From Humimonas sp964465015 (GTDB taxonomy: Bacteria; Gemmatimonadota; Gemmatimonadetes; Palauibacterales; Palauibacteraceae), in contig CAYXHP010000149.1 of the NCBI GenBank assembly GCA_964465015.1, positions 1 through 64,000 of the forward strand: DNA of 64,000 nucleotides, written 5' to 3'. Numbering within the stretch: the stretch's first letter is position 1; every line of letters starts with the position of its first letter. Position numbers and translations under genes: made by a program. Under the pieces are notes generated by a model that worked only from the letters and a program-made list of their open reading frames with translations, did no database searches and was not told where the DNA came from. Positions 8,464 through 16,888 of this stretch are shown piece after piece.

Positions 8464-8901
8464 GTGAGGCATCGACGCTTCAACCGCCTGGGCGGCAGCG
8501 GCGGCCTGCCGGTGCAGGCCGAGGTGAACATCACCAACCTCGTGGACGTGGCCTTCACCCTGCTCGTGATCTTCATGATCACGGCACCGATCCTCCAGGG
8601 AGGGGTACAGGTCGACGTCCCGAAGGCGCCGGCCGCGCCGATCCAGACCACCGAAGGCGTGGTGATCACGATCGACGCCGACGGGCAGATCTACCTGGAC
8701 GACACGAAAGTCAGCATGCAGGAGTTCGATGCCAGCGTCGTGCAGGTGATCAAGCGCCGGCAGTCGCCGGTGGTGTACGTGAAGGGTGACGCGAAGGTGC
8801 CGTACGGAGTCGTGCTGAGGGTGATCGGGAAGCTCAAGGAGGCGGACATCCAGGCGGTGAGCCTGGTGGCGCAGCCGGAGCCGGAGCGACGGGGAGGGTG
8901 A
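8464..8901 (+). CDS. tolR: TolR/ExbD-type proton channel subunit
   Basis: About 145 residues, standard for TolR/ExbD. This inner-membrane protein has one N-terminal helix and a periplasmic domain, and it forms the proton channel with TolQ. EVNITNLVDVAFTLLVIFMIT contains the functionally essential membrane aspartate (NLVDVAF). The periplasmic part (GVVITIDADGQIYLDD, VYVKGDAKVPYGVVLRVI) fits the family. GTG 8464 is chosen because it gives a short basic start (RHRRFNRLGG); GTG 8455 is an alternative three residues upstream. It begins 49 bases after tolQ and is followed after 12 bases by the TolA/TonB-like gene. Confidence 0.93.
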   Translation: MRHRRFNRLGGSGGLPVQAEVNITNLVDVAFTLLVIFMITAPILQGGVQVDVPKAPAAPIQTTEGVVITIDADGQIYLDDTKVSMQEFDASVVQVIKRRQSPVVYVKGDAKVPYGVVLRVIGKLKEADIQAVSLVAQPEPERRGG

Positions 8902-8913
8902 GGGAGGCGGACG

Positions 8914-9594
8914 ATGCCGAAGCCGTCGAAGCCGCGCGCGGAGCGCGACGAGCGAAGGCTTCCCCCGATGGCCGTGGGCGGCTCGTTGCTGCTGCACGGT
9001 GTCGTGATCGCCCTGTTCGTGTTCGCGGCCCGGTCCATGGCGGCGCCGGTGGCGCCCCCCACCTATCGGGTGACGCTGGTGGCGGCCTCGGCCCCCAAGG
9101 CCCCCGAGCGCGAGAAGCCGGTTCCGGCCCAGACGGCGGAGAAGGAGAACCGGCCGCCTCCCCCCGAGCCCACCACGCGCAGGAAGCCCAAGGTCAAGGA
9201 AGCCACACAGGTCGAGAAGAAGCCTCCCATGCCTCCCTCCAAGGAGCCCGCGCGCTCGGAGAAGGAGGGAAACGAGGCGGTGAACGTGCAGGTGGATGGG
9301 GCCAACACGCCGTATCCGGCCTACTTCCAGAACATCACCCGACAGATCTACCGCTACTGGCGCCCACCTTCCAACGGCAAGGCGCTCCGGGCGGAAGTCT
9401 CATTCGTGATCCACAGGGACGGTTCGGTGAGCGACATCGAATGGGTGCAGAGGTCCGGAGCCCTGGGCTTCGACCTGGAGGCGCGCGGGGCCGTGGAAGC
9501 GGCGGGCCGGGCCAAGGCGTTCGGTCCCCTGCCCAGGGCCTATCCCGGCGATCGGCTCAGGGTCTCCTTCTTCTTCGACCCCTCGGGGTATTGA
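8914..9594 (+). CDS. TolA/TonB-like energy-transducing protein
   Basis: 226 residues. One membrane anchor near residues 20-40 (MAVGGSLLLHGVVIALFVFAA) is followed by a Pro/Lys/Glu-rich periplasm-spanning segment (about 60-120) and a TonB C-terminal-like domain (about 130-226: NITRQIYRYWRPPSNGKALRAEVSF and VQRSGALGFDLEARGAVEAAG). By position between tolR and tolB it should be the TolA equivalent, linking TolQR to TolB/Pal, although the C-terminal fold is of the TonB_C type. It is shorter than enterobacterial TolA. The SD GGGAGG lies before ATG 8914, and the stop overlaps the TTG start of tolB. Confidence 0.88.
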   Translation: MPKPSKPRAERDERRLPPMAVGGSLLLHGVVIALFVFAARSMAAPVAPPTYRVTLVAASAPKAPEREKPVPAQTAEKENRPPPPEPTTRRKPKVKEATQVEKKPPMPPSKEPARSEKEGNEAVNVQVDGANTPYPAYFQNITRQIYRYWRPPSNGKALRAEVSFVIHRDGSVSDIEWVQRSGALGFDLEARGAVEAAGRAKAFGPLPRAYPGDRLRVSFFFDPSGY

Positions 9595-10943
9595 GGCGGG
9601 CGGCGCGGTACGCCCTGGCGCTGGCGGTGCTGGCCGGGGCGCTCGTGACGCGGCCGGGCCACCTGTTCGCGCAGGGGCAGGGCGGCGGCGAAGGACAGGT
9701 CCGGCTGGGCATCACCTACAAGCCGGGCTACCGGCCCGGCCTCGCTCTTCCGCCCGCCAGCGTGGGGGGCACGGCGGACCTGTCGGCGGTGGCCGGACGA
9801 ATCGACTCGATCCTGCGTACCGACCTCGACTACTCGGATCGTTTCGACCTCCTTCCGGTTCCGGACTCGCTGCACCCGACCGGGTCGATCAACTACGGGC
9901 TGTGGAACCAGCTCGGGGCGGTGTGGCTGGTGGCCACCCAGCTCCAGGGGCCGGCCGATCACGCGCTCCTCCGCGTGAGCCTGCACGACGTCGTGTACGG
10001 GAACCTGCGCAACGTCGAGGCCTTCACCCTGCCCTCGGCGAGCGGCGAGGACTTCCGCATGGCGGTGCACCGCATCGCCGACTCCCTGGTCAACTGGGCC
10101 ACGGGCGAGCCCGGCATGGCCGCGACCCGGATCGCTTTTCGGAGGAAGTCGGGCGACGGCGGCTCTTCCGACCTGTACATGGTCGACAGCGATGGAGAGG
10201 GCCTCCACCGGGTCACCCACGACAGCAGTATCGTGTACTCGCCCGCCTTCTCGCCCGATGGAGACAAGCTCCTGTTCGTCTCGTACGTGAGCGGAAGTCC
10301 CGATGCCTACGAGCTGGACCTGGGCACGGGTCGGCGGCGGATCGTCTCGGCGGTGAAGGGGGTGAACCTGACACCGGTCTACCGGCCCGATGGCCGGAAG
10401 ATCGCCGTCGCTCGCACGGCCGGTGAGGGCAGCGACATCTTCGAGATGGACGCCGCCTCACTGTGCTGTACGACGCGCCTCACGTTCACCGATCCAGGCG
10501 ACGCGCTCAACCCCACCTACGCCCCCGACGGGACGCGCTTCGCCTTCACCTCGACCTCGCTCGGGGAGCCTCAGGTGTTCGTGCAGAACGTGGGCGGCGG
10601 TGGGCCGGGTCTCATCAGCCGCTACGTATACGGTGAGCAGGGGTACGCTACGTCGCCCGACTGGTCGCCGCGGGGCGACCGGATCGTCTACCAGGGTTGG
10701 GTGGATGGCGTGTTCCAGATCGTCACCGTTAACCCGGACGGCTCCGACCGGCGTGTGCTGACCTCGAAGGGCTCCAACGAGGACCCGGCCTGGGCCCCCG
10801 ATGGTCGACACATCGTATTCTCTTCCACGCGCGAGGGATACCACGCGCTGTGGGTGCTCGATACGGTCACCGGACGCGTACGTCGCCTGGTGGAGAACCA
10901 CATCGACCAGATGCCGGCGTGGTCCGGTCCCATCGGCCCCTGA
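9591..10943 (+). CDS. tolB: Tol-Pal system protein TolB
   Basis: About 450 residues. Periplasmic TolB has an N-terminal alpha/beta domain and a six-bladed WD40-like propeller that binds Pal. A signal peptide is visible (RRAARYALALAVLAGALVTRP to LFAQ). The N-terminal domain contains ILRTDLDYSDRFDLLP. Blade motifs recur as YSPAFSPDGDKLLFVSY, LTPVYRPDGRKIAVAR, LNPTYAPDGTRFAFTS, SPDWSPRGDRIVYQG and DPAWAPDGRHIVFSS. The start is taken as TTG 9591, overlapping the preceding stop as TTGA; no ATG or GTG gives a full signal peptide, and the longer upstream frame is a shadow. Confidence 0.95.
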   Translation: MRRAARYALALAVLAGALVTRPGHLFAQGQGGGEGQVRLGITYKPGYRPGLALPPASVGGTADLSAVAGRIDSILRTDLDYSDRFDLLPVPDSLHPTGSINYGLWNQLGAVWLVATQLQGPADHALLRVSLHDVVYGNLRNVEAFTLPSASGEDFRMAVHRIADSLVNWATGEPGMAATRIAFRRKSGDGGSSDLYMVDSDGEGLHRVTHDSSIVYSPAFSPDGDKLLFVSYVSGSPDAYELDLGTGRRRIVSAVKGVNLTPVYRPDGRKIAVARTAGEGSDIFEMDAASLCCTTRLTFTDPGDALNPTYAPDGTRFAFTSTSLGEPQVFVQNVGGGGPGLISRYVYGEQGYATSPDWSPRGDRIVYQGWVDGVFQIVTVNPDGSDRRVLTSKGSNEDPAWAPDGRHIVFSSTREGYHALWVLDTVTGRVRRLVENHIDQMPAWSGPIGP

Positions 10944-10999
10944 CGCCCCTCTGCGGCCGTCGGCCCGGCACCAGGCGCGCCGGTGTCCCCGCGGCCCGG

Positions 11000-11028
11000 T
11001 TGGCAAGGGCCTTCAGGCCGCATAGCTT
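11000..11028 (+). promoter_or_regulatory. Sigma70-like promoter of pal-cpoB
   Basis: TTGGCA (11000-11005), a 17-base spacer and TAGCTT (11023-11028), in the 181-base gap between tolB and pal. Transcription would start about 90 bases before the pal ATG. The rest of the gap shows nothing further. Confidence 0.6.
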
Positions 11029-11124
11029 GACGCAGCGAGCGCGAACGAAAGTCTTGGAGAGCACGGAATCCGGGGCCCGCCCCCGGCCCACCGGACCCGC
11101 CGTCCACACCGAAAGGAGCCCCAG

Positions 11125-11814
11125 ATGCGTCGCAGCCTCCGACTGAGCCCCTTGGCCCTCGTCCTGGCCGCCGCCGTGGCGTGCGGCGGCAATCCGCCCC
11201 CGCAGCAGGGCCCCCAGGTCAACCAGGACTCGCTGGCGGCCGCCCGGGCGCGGCAGGATTCGATCGCCCGGGCCGACTCGCTCCGCCGCGCCCGCGAGCG
11301 CGAGGCCTCGCAGCTCTGCGACCGGGCCAACGCGGCCATGACGGCCGGCAACTACGATCAGGCCCGCTCGCTGTACAAGCAGGCCCAGAGCCAGTATTCG
11401 GGCACCACCTGCGCCGACCGCGCCGGCACGGAGCTCCAGCGCCTGGACGCCGTGGAGACGATCGCCCAGCGCGTCCACTTCGACTTCGACAAGTCCAACA
11501 TCACCGACCAGGCGGCGCAGGTTCTGCAGAGGAAGGCGGAGGCGCTGCGGAAGTATCCCACCTTCCAGGTCCAGATTCAGGGGAACTGCGACGAGCGGGG
11601 CTCCAACGAGTACAATCTGGCGCTGGGCCAGCGTCGCGCGGAATCGGCCAGGAAATACCTCGTCAACCTCGGCATCCCGGCCGACCGGTTCACGACGATC
11701 AGCTTCGGGGAGGAGCGGCCGATCGCGAACGGTCACGACGAGCAGGCCTGGGCGCAGAACCGGCGCGACGACTTCGTGATCCAGAACCTCGGTTCCTCGG
11801 GTTCATCGGATTGA
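11125..11814 (+). CDS. pal: Peptidoglycan-associated lipoprotein Pal
   Basis: 229 residues. An outer-membrane lipoprotein that binds peptidoglycan and TolB. The signal sequence ends in a lipobox (LVLAAAVAC, Cys about 20). A Gln/Ala/Arg-rich helical region with a TPR-like element follows (CDRANAAMTAGNYDQARSLY), then the OmpA-like domain (about 115-222): VHFDFDKSNITDQAAQVL and NCDERGSNEYNLALGQRRA, the diagnostic Pal motif. The helical insert before the OmpA domain makes it longer than E. coli Pal (173 residues). A good SD (AAAGGAG) precedes ATG 11125. cpoB follows after four bases. Confidence 0.96.
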   Translation: MRRSLRLSPLALVLAAAVACGGNPPPQQGPQVNQDSLAAARARQDSIARADSLRRAREREASQLCDRANAAMTAGNYDQARSLYKQAQSQYSGTTCADRAGTELQRLDAVETIAQRVHFDFDKSNITDQAAQVLQRKAEALRKYPTFQVQIQGNCDERGSNEYNLALGQRRAESARKYLVNLGIPADRFTTISFGEERPIANGHDEQAWAQNRRDDFVIQNLGSSGSSD

Positions 11815-11818
11815 GCGC

Positions 11819-12643
11819 GTGAGGGTCTCCGGAGCCGGTTGGCGCGGGGGGAGTCTGGCGGCCCTGGTGGCCGCCAGCATCCTCCTGGCGGGGTGTGCCT
11901 CCAAGAGCGACCTGCAGGACATGGAGGCCACGATGCTGGCGGAGATGCACGCCCTGCGTGCCCGCCAGGACTCGCTCACGGCGAGCCTCGATGCGCTCCG
12001 GAGCACCCTCCTGGACACGCTGGGCCAGCGCGAGCGCGCCTCGCTGACGGGACGCGGCGAGCTGGACCGACGCTTTCAGGACCTCCAGGACCAGCTCGCA
12101 CAGGTGACGGCGCTGGTGGGTCAGAACCAGCGTATGCTGGCCGACCTCCGCGGCGGAGGGGGCGGGGCCTCCGCCGACACCACGGGGGCGGCCGGCGGGC
12201 CGCCGCCATCGGCCGGCGGCGACGAGACGCCGACGGGCCAGGCGCCCGCCGAGAGCGTCGGCACGGGGCAGGCCGGCGACCTGTACCGAACCTCCATGCA
12301 GCAGTACCGCCGGGGTGCGTACGGGACCGCGCGCAGCGGCCTCGAGAGCTTTCTCAAGAACTACCCGAACGACCAGCTGGCGCCGGACGCGCAGTACTAC
12401 GTCGGCGAGACGTACGCCCAGCAGGGGGACGCCGACAAGGCGCTCGACGCGTACGCCCGAGTGCTCCAGCTCTTCCCCAACTCGCGTCGCGCCCCGGCCG
12501 CGCTGTACAAGAGTGGCCTGCTGGAGCTCCAGAAGGGGAACGTCCAGGACGCCCGCACCTACTTCTCGCGTGTGGTTCGTGGGTACCCGGACAGCGAAGA
12601 GGCCAGCCTGGCCAGGGGCCAGCTCGCCAAGCTCAAGGATTGA
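11819..12643 (+). CDS. cpoB: Cell division coordinator CpoB-like TPR lipoprotein (YbgF)
   Basis: About 274 residues. CpoB coordinates Tol-Pal with septal peptidoglycan synthesis. Here the signal peptide carries a lipobox (LVAASILLAGC), so the protein is probably lipidated, unlike the soluble E. coli form. A coiled-coil region follows (about 30-110) with TolA-binding-type Gln/Leu repeats, then a Gly/Ala linker. The C-terminal TPR tandem (about 160-272: LYRTSMQQYRRGAYGTARSGLESFL, YVGETYAQQGDADKALDAY, YKSGLLELQKGNVQDARTYF) completes it. The start is GTG 11819, four bases after the pal stop. Confidence 0.93.
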   Translation: MRVSGAGWRGGSLAALVAASILLAGCASKSDLQDMEATMLAEMHALRARQDSLTASLDALRSTLLDTLGQRERASLTGRGELDRRFQDLQDQLAQVTALVGQNQRMLADLRGGGGGASADTTGAAGGPPPSAGGDETPTGQAPAESVGTGQAGDLYRTSMQQYRRGAYGTARSGLESFLKNYPNDQLAPDAQYYVGETYAQQGDADKALDAYARVLQLFPNSRRAPAALYKSGLLELQKGNVQDARTYFSRVVRGYPDSEEASLARGQLAKLKD

Positions 12644-12692
12644 TGTGACCGGCGCCTCCCGCGGCGACAGACCCGCCGCCAGGTCCTGATCC

Positions 12693-13208
12693 ATGCTGTG
12701 TCCGGGGTGCCAGAACCCGGACAGCCGGGTCGTGGATTCCCGCCTCAGCCGCGGGGGCCGGGCCATCCGCCGCCGCCGCGAGTGCACGGCGTGCGGGCGC
12801 CGCTTCACCACCTACGAGCAGGTGGAGGAAGAGCCGCTCACGGTTCGTAAGCGGGACGGAAGCAGCGAGTCCTTCGAGCGGACCAAGCTCCTCGAGAGCG
12901 TCCAGATCGCGTGCGCCAAGCGGCCCGTCTCCCGGGCGGACGTGGAAGCGCTCGTGGACGACATCGAGTCCGCGCTCGAGGCGGCTGATGAGCGGGAGGT
13001 CGGCAGCCTGCGCATCGGCGAGATGGTGATGGGACGGCTGCGGCGTCTCGACCAGGTGGCCTTCGTGCGCTTCGCCTCGGTGTATCGAAACTTCCAGGAC
13101 ACGACGGAGTTCATGGAGGAGATTCGGGAGCTCGTCCGCCGCGCCGGTTACGAAGCGGTCGGCCAGGTGGACATGTTCCGTGGCGAGGAAGAGGGCGGCG
13201 AGGCGTAG
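12693..13208 (+). CDS. nrdR: Transcriptional repressor NrdR
   Basis: 171 residues. NrdR represses ribonucleotide reductase genes in response to bound ATP/dATP. The N-terminal zinc ribbon has its four cysteines (CPGCQN at 3-6 and CTACGRRF near 31-34), followed by the RTTYEQVE-like segment and an ATP-cone domain (about 46-136: VRKRDGSSESFERTKLLESVQIAC to VAFVRFASVYRNFQD). The usual second residue is Lys or Arg (MKCPFC); here it is Leu. No ribonucleotide reductase gene lies in the window, so its targets are elsewhere. tatC begins immediately at the next base. Confidence 0.97.
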   Translation: MLCPGCQNPDSRVVDSRLSRGGRAIRRRRECTACGRRFTTYEQVEEEPLTVRKRDGSSESFERTKLLESVQIACAKRPVSRADVEALVDDIESALEAADEREVGSLRIGEMVMGRLRRLDQVAFVRFASVYRNFQDTTEFMEEIRELVRRAGYEAVGQVDMFRGEEEGGEA

Positions 13209-13976
13209 ATGGCCCGCGGCACGGCGGACATGCCGTTCCTCGACCACCTGGAGGAGCTCCGGTGGCGACTGATCTGGAGCCTCGCGGCCCTCCTGGTCGG
13301 CGCCATCATCGGGCTGTTCCTGGTCACCAAGCTGGATGTCCTGGTGCTGCTCGAGCGGCCCATTCGGCACCTGATTCCCGATCAGAAGCTCCTGTTCACC
13401 AGTCCCACGACCCCGTTCGTCATCACCATCAAGCTCGCGGTCGTGGTCGGCATCGTGCTCGCCCTCCCGTTCATCGCCTACCAGGTCTGGGCGTTCCTGT
13501 CGCCGGCGCTGCACGACGAGGAGAGGAAGTACGTCATCCCGGCCATCTGGACGTCCTTCTTCCTGTTCCTGTGCGGCATCGCCATGGCCTACTTCCTGGT
13601 GTTGCCGCTCGGCCTCCGGTTCCTGCTCTCCATCCAGAGCGAGACGCTGTCGCCGATCATCACGGTGGACGAGTACTTGCGTTTCGCGACACGGCTCCTC
13701 CTGGGCTTCGGAGCGGTGTTCGAGATGCCGGTCGTGATGGTCGTGCTCGGGGCCATGGGGCTCGTCTCGCCGGAGTTCCTGGCCAAGTACCGGCGGCACG
13801 CCTGGGTGCTCATCGCCACGCTCTCCGCCATCTTCACGCCGCCTGACGTGGGGACGCAGCTGATGATGCTGACGCCCATGGTCCTGCTCTACGAGGCGTC
13901 GATCTGGCTGGTCAAACTCGTGACGCGCTCGCGACGCCGGCGCACGATGGAGGTTCCGGAGGAGTCGCCCGGGTGA
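13209..13976 (+). CDS. tatC: Twin-arginine translocase subunit TatC
   Basis: 255 residues. TatC is the signal-peptide receptor of the Tat export system. Six hydrophobic segments are visible. Conserved features are MPFLDHLEELRWRL at the N-terminus, the LSPALHDEERKYV loop, FFLFLCGIAMAYFLVLP and the late IATLSAIFTPPDVGTQLMM segment. The start directly abuts the nrdR stop, and the stop overlaps the lptD GTG start (GTGA). A TatA homologue is at 24981-25223, so the Tat genes are split between two loci. Confidence 0.97.
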   Translation: MARGTADMPFLDHLEELRWRLIWSLAALLVGAIIGLFLVTKLDVLVLLERPIRHLIPDQKLLFTSPTTPFVITIKLAVVVGIVLALPFIAYQVWAFLSPALHDEERKYVIPAIWTSFFLFLCGIAMAYFLVLPLGLRFLLSIQSETLSPIITVDEYLRFATRLLLGFGAVFEMPVVMVVLGAMGLVSPEFLAKYRRHAWVLIATLSAIFTPPDVGTQLMMLTPMVLLYEASIWLVKLVTRSRRRRTMEVPEESPG

Positions 13977-16888
13977 GCTTGCGGGAGGGATCGGCGCGCT
14001 ACGCCGTGTCGGCGTGGGCCGTGCTCCTCCTGATCGCCCGCGTCGCCGCCGCCGAGCCGGCTCCGGTCCCTCCCGACCCCGGCGCGCCGCCGGCGGCCCG
14101 GGACACCGTGCCGCCGGTGTCCGCCGACACGGCGCCGCCGGCCGAGCGGGGCGCGCTCACCGTGACGGGTCGCGACACGGTGCCCGGCGCGCTTCGGGAC
14201 ACCGCCGCGGACACGACCGGGGCGGCCAGGGACACGATGCAGACCGCCCGCCTGGAGCAGACGCGTCAGGGGCTGGCCGGCGGGTCCTTCCCCGAGCGTG
14301 ACTCGCTCTTCAAGGGCCTGGCTCAGCTCAAGGGTTACCGAATCGTCGAATACCGGGGCTCGCGGGTGGCCCTCCAGGTCCCCGATCGGGTCATCCGTCT
14401 GGTGGACTCCGCCCAGGCCAACTACGGTGACGCGGCGCTGCAGGCCGATTCCATCCTGTACCGCTCCAAGCTGGCCTTCCTGGCGGCCCGTGGGGACATC
14501 ATCCTCCAGAGCCCCCAGCAACGGGAGGTGAAGAGCGACTCGGTCCTCTACTACGACGTCTCCCGGCGCAAGGGCACCGTGATGGACGCCCGCACCGAGT
14601 TCGCCGCCCAGGGGGCCGACTGGATCGTCAACGGGAACGCGGTCCCGGTGGGTACCGACACGCTCTTCGTGACGAAGGGGAACTTCACCACCTGCGATCT
14701 GGACCAGCCGCACTACTGGTTCCAGGCCGGCCAGATCAAGATGGTGAATCAGGACATCATCGTGGCATGGCCGGTGACCCTCTACATCGAGCACGTTCCG
14801 GTCTTCTGGCTTCCCTTCTTCGCCCAGGACATCCGCCCTAACCGGAGGAGTGGCATCATCCCGCCGCAGTTCGGGATCAACGACATCATCCGGACGGGGA
14901 CGGGCTATACGCGCAACATCCGCAATTTCGGCTACTACTGGGCCATCAATCGCTTCATGGACGCCGAGCTCACCGTGGACTGGTACAGCGGCCAGTACAC
15001 GCAGCTCAACGGCACCTATCGCTACAAGGACATCAAGAAGCACCTGCAGGGAAATGTCCAGGCGAGCGAGCAGTTCGGGGCGACCGGACGAAACCTGAGC
15101 CTGGATGTCCAGCACTCGCAGGACCTGAGTCCGGGGACGCACGTGGACATCTCGGCGCGGTACGTCCAGAGCCCGGGGACCTACCTGGACCGGAGCTTCG
15201 ACCCCAACCAGCAGACGCAGACCATCGACTCCAACCTGTCGCTACGGCAGCAGTGGTCGTGGGCGCAGGTCACCCTCGGAGCCTCGCGCCGCCAGTACCT
15301 GGGGCCGAACAGCCAGCTCCAGTACACGTTGCCTCAGCTGAGCGTCTCTTTCCCCTCGGTGACGCTCTTCCGTGCCCCGACCAACCGCGAGGGGTTCTTC
15401 AACAACCTGATCTGGTCCGGCGCGGCGAGCTTCCAGCGCCAGACCCAGAGCCAGGACATTGGCACCGACACGCGGACGACCACGGCATCGGCCAGCCAGA
15501 GCCTCCTTCTGCACGGGCTCAACGTCCAGGCGCAGGCAGGCCTCAACGACCAGCTCAACGTGCCCTCCGACAGCCTCGGCAACGACCTGGCGTCGGCCAC
15601 GCAGACGACGCTCAACTGGAGCGCGTCGGCCGACTACCAGATCGGCCTGATGGGGAGCACCACCCTGCGCCCGACGGTGTCCGTGAGCGGCGGGATGTTC
15701 CGCTCGCTGGACCGGTCGGACTCTCTCCCGGACACTCGCGGGCAGTTCGTCACCGCGCCCGCGCGGGCCAGCTTCGGTGCGACGCTTAGTACCGATCTGT
15801 ACGGCTTCTTCCCCGGCTTCGGGCCCTTCACGCGGATTCGACACAAGGTCTCCCCCCGGTTCACGTGGACGTACACGCCGGCCGTCTCGACGCCGGATTC
15901 GCTGAGCTCCATCCCGGGGTTTCCGGGAGGTATCTCTCAGGCCACGAACGTGCTGACCATCGGCCTGTCGCAGACGTTCGAGGCCAAGGTGAAGGTGAAG
16001 GCGCCGCCCGAGAGCGCGAGCCGGGACACGCTCGGGGGCAGTGGGGCTCCCGGGGACACGGTCGCGGCGTCCCGGACGCGGGCGGACACCACGGGTCGAA
16101 TGCGGCCCGACACGATCGGGGGGACGCGCGCCGACACGGCCCTGGCTCCGGGGGGCAGCACGCTGGCAGGCGCCACGGTCCAGGGCGGACCGCCGGCACC
16201 CGCCCAGGAGTTACAGGAGCGCAAGGTGATGCTCCTGTCCATCAACACGAGCACACCGCTCTCGCTAGACTTCTCCGCCCCATCGCGCGGTCAGCCGGTG
16301 ATCCAGACCGAGTCGATCACGAACTCCTTCAGCTCGGACCTCCTGCGCGGCTTCTCTCTCAACATGACTCACGACCTGTTCGAGGGGACCGGGACCAACC
16401 GGAAGTTCAAGCCCTTCCTGTCACGGCTGAACGCCAGCTTCAGCATCTCCTCCGGCATGAGCCTCGGATCGCTCGTCGGACTGGGCTCCGGGAGTGGCTC
16501 CAGGCCGCAGCCGCCCCGGACACAGCGTTCACCCGAGGGGGGCGGGGCCCAGGAGACCCGCGGCGGTCCCTGGAGTCTGAGCCTGAGTTACTCGCTCAAC
16601 CGGTATCGCCCCGGTGAGTTCGGGACGACCAACCAGACGATTCAGAGCAACCTCAGCCTGCAGCCGACGCCCAACTGGCGCGTGCAGTGGTCGACGGCCT
16701 ACAACATCACCGACCACCAGTTCGAGCAGCAGCAGGTCTCGCTGGTCCGCACTCTCCATCGGTGGGAGGCCCGCTTCGACTTCACCAAGTCGCCCAACGG
16801 CAACTTCCTGTTCGACTTTCAGGTCTCCCTGACCGATGTTCCCCAGCTCCACGTCAACTACGACCAGAGGAGCGGGTTCTCACAATGA
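13973..16888 (+). CDS. lptD: LPS-assembly outer-membrane protein LptD (OstA family)
   Basis: 971 residues. LptD inserts lipopolysaccharide into the outer leaflet of the outer membrane. A signal peptide (AVSAWAVLLLIARVAAAEP) leads to an Asp/Thr/Pro-rich linker (about 35-90) and an OstA/LptA-like domain (about 110-260: LQADSILYRSKLAFLAARGDI, VKSDSVLYYDVSRRKGTVMDA, FTTCDLDQPHYWFQAGQIKM). A long beta-barrel region rich in alternating aromatic and polar residues completes it. A second Asp/Thr-rich insertion lies near residues 685-735 inside the barrel part, an oddity. E. coli LptD uses two disulfides; here cysteines are nearly absent. The start is GTG 13973, coupled to tatC; the stop overlaps the next gene (ATGA). 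Confidence 0.9.
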   Translation: MSLREGSARYAVSAWAVLLLIARVAAAEPAPVPPDPGAPPAARDTVPPVSADTAPPAERGALTVTGRDTVPGALRDTAADTTGAARDTMQTARLEQTRQGLAGGSFPERDSLFKGLAQLKGYRIVEYRGSRVALQVPDRVIRLVDSAQANYGDAALQADSILYRSKLAFLAARGDIILQSPQQREVKSDSVLYYDVSRRKGTVMDARTEFAAQGADWIVNGNAVPVGTDTLFVTKGNFTTCDLDQPHYWFQAGQIKMVNQDIIVAWPVTLYIEHVPVFWLPFFAQDIRPNRRSGIIPPQFGINDIIRTGTGYTRNIRNFGYYWAINRFMDAELTVDWYSGQYTQLNGTYRYKDIKKHLQGNVQASEQFGATGRNLSLDVQHSQDLSPGTHVDISARYVQSPGTYLDRSFDPNQQTQTIDSNLSLRQQWSWAQVTLGASRRQYLGPNSQLQYTLPQLSVSFPSVTLFRAPTNREGFFNNLIWSGAASFQRQTQSQDIGTDTRTTTASASQSLLLHGLNVQAQAGLNDQLNVPSDSLGNDLASATQTTLNWSASADYQIGLMGSTTLRPTVSVSGGMFRSLDRSDSLPDTRGQFVTAPARASFGATLSTDLYGFFPGFGPFTRIRHKVSPRFTWTYTPAVSTPDSLSSIPGFPGGISQATNVLTIGLSQTFEAKVKVKAPPESASRDTLGGSGAPGDTVAASRTRADTTGRMRPDTIGGTRADTALAPGGSTLAGATVQGGPPAPAQELQERKVMLLSINTSTPLSLDFSAPSRGQPVIQTESITNSFSSDLLRGFSLNMTHDLFEGTGTNRKFKPFLSRLNASFSISSGMSLGSLVGLGSGSGSRPQPPRTQRSPEGGGAQETRGGPWSLSLSYSLNRYRPGEFGTTNQTIQSNLSLQPTPNWRVQWSTAYNITDHQFEQQQVSLVRTLHRWEARFDFTKSPNGNFLFDFQVSLTDVPQLHVNYDQRSGFSQ

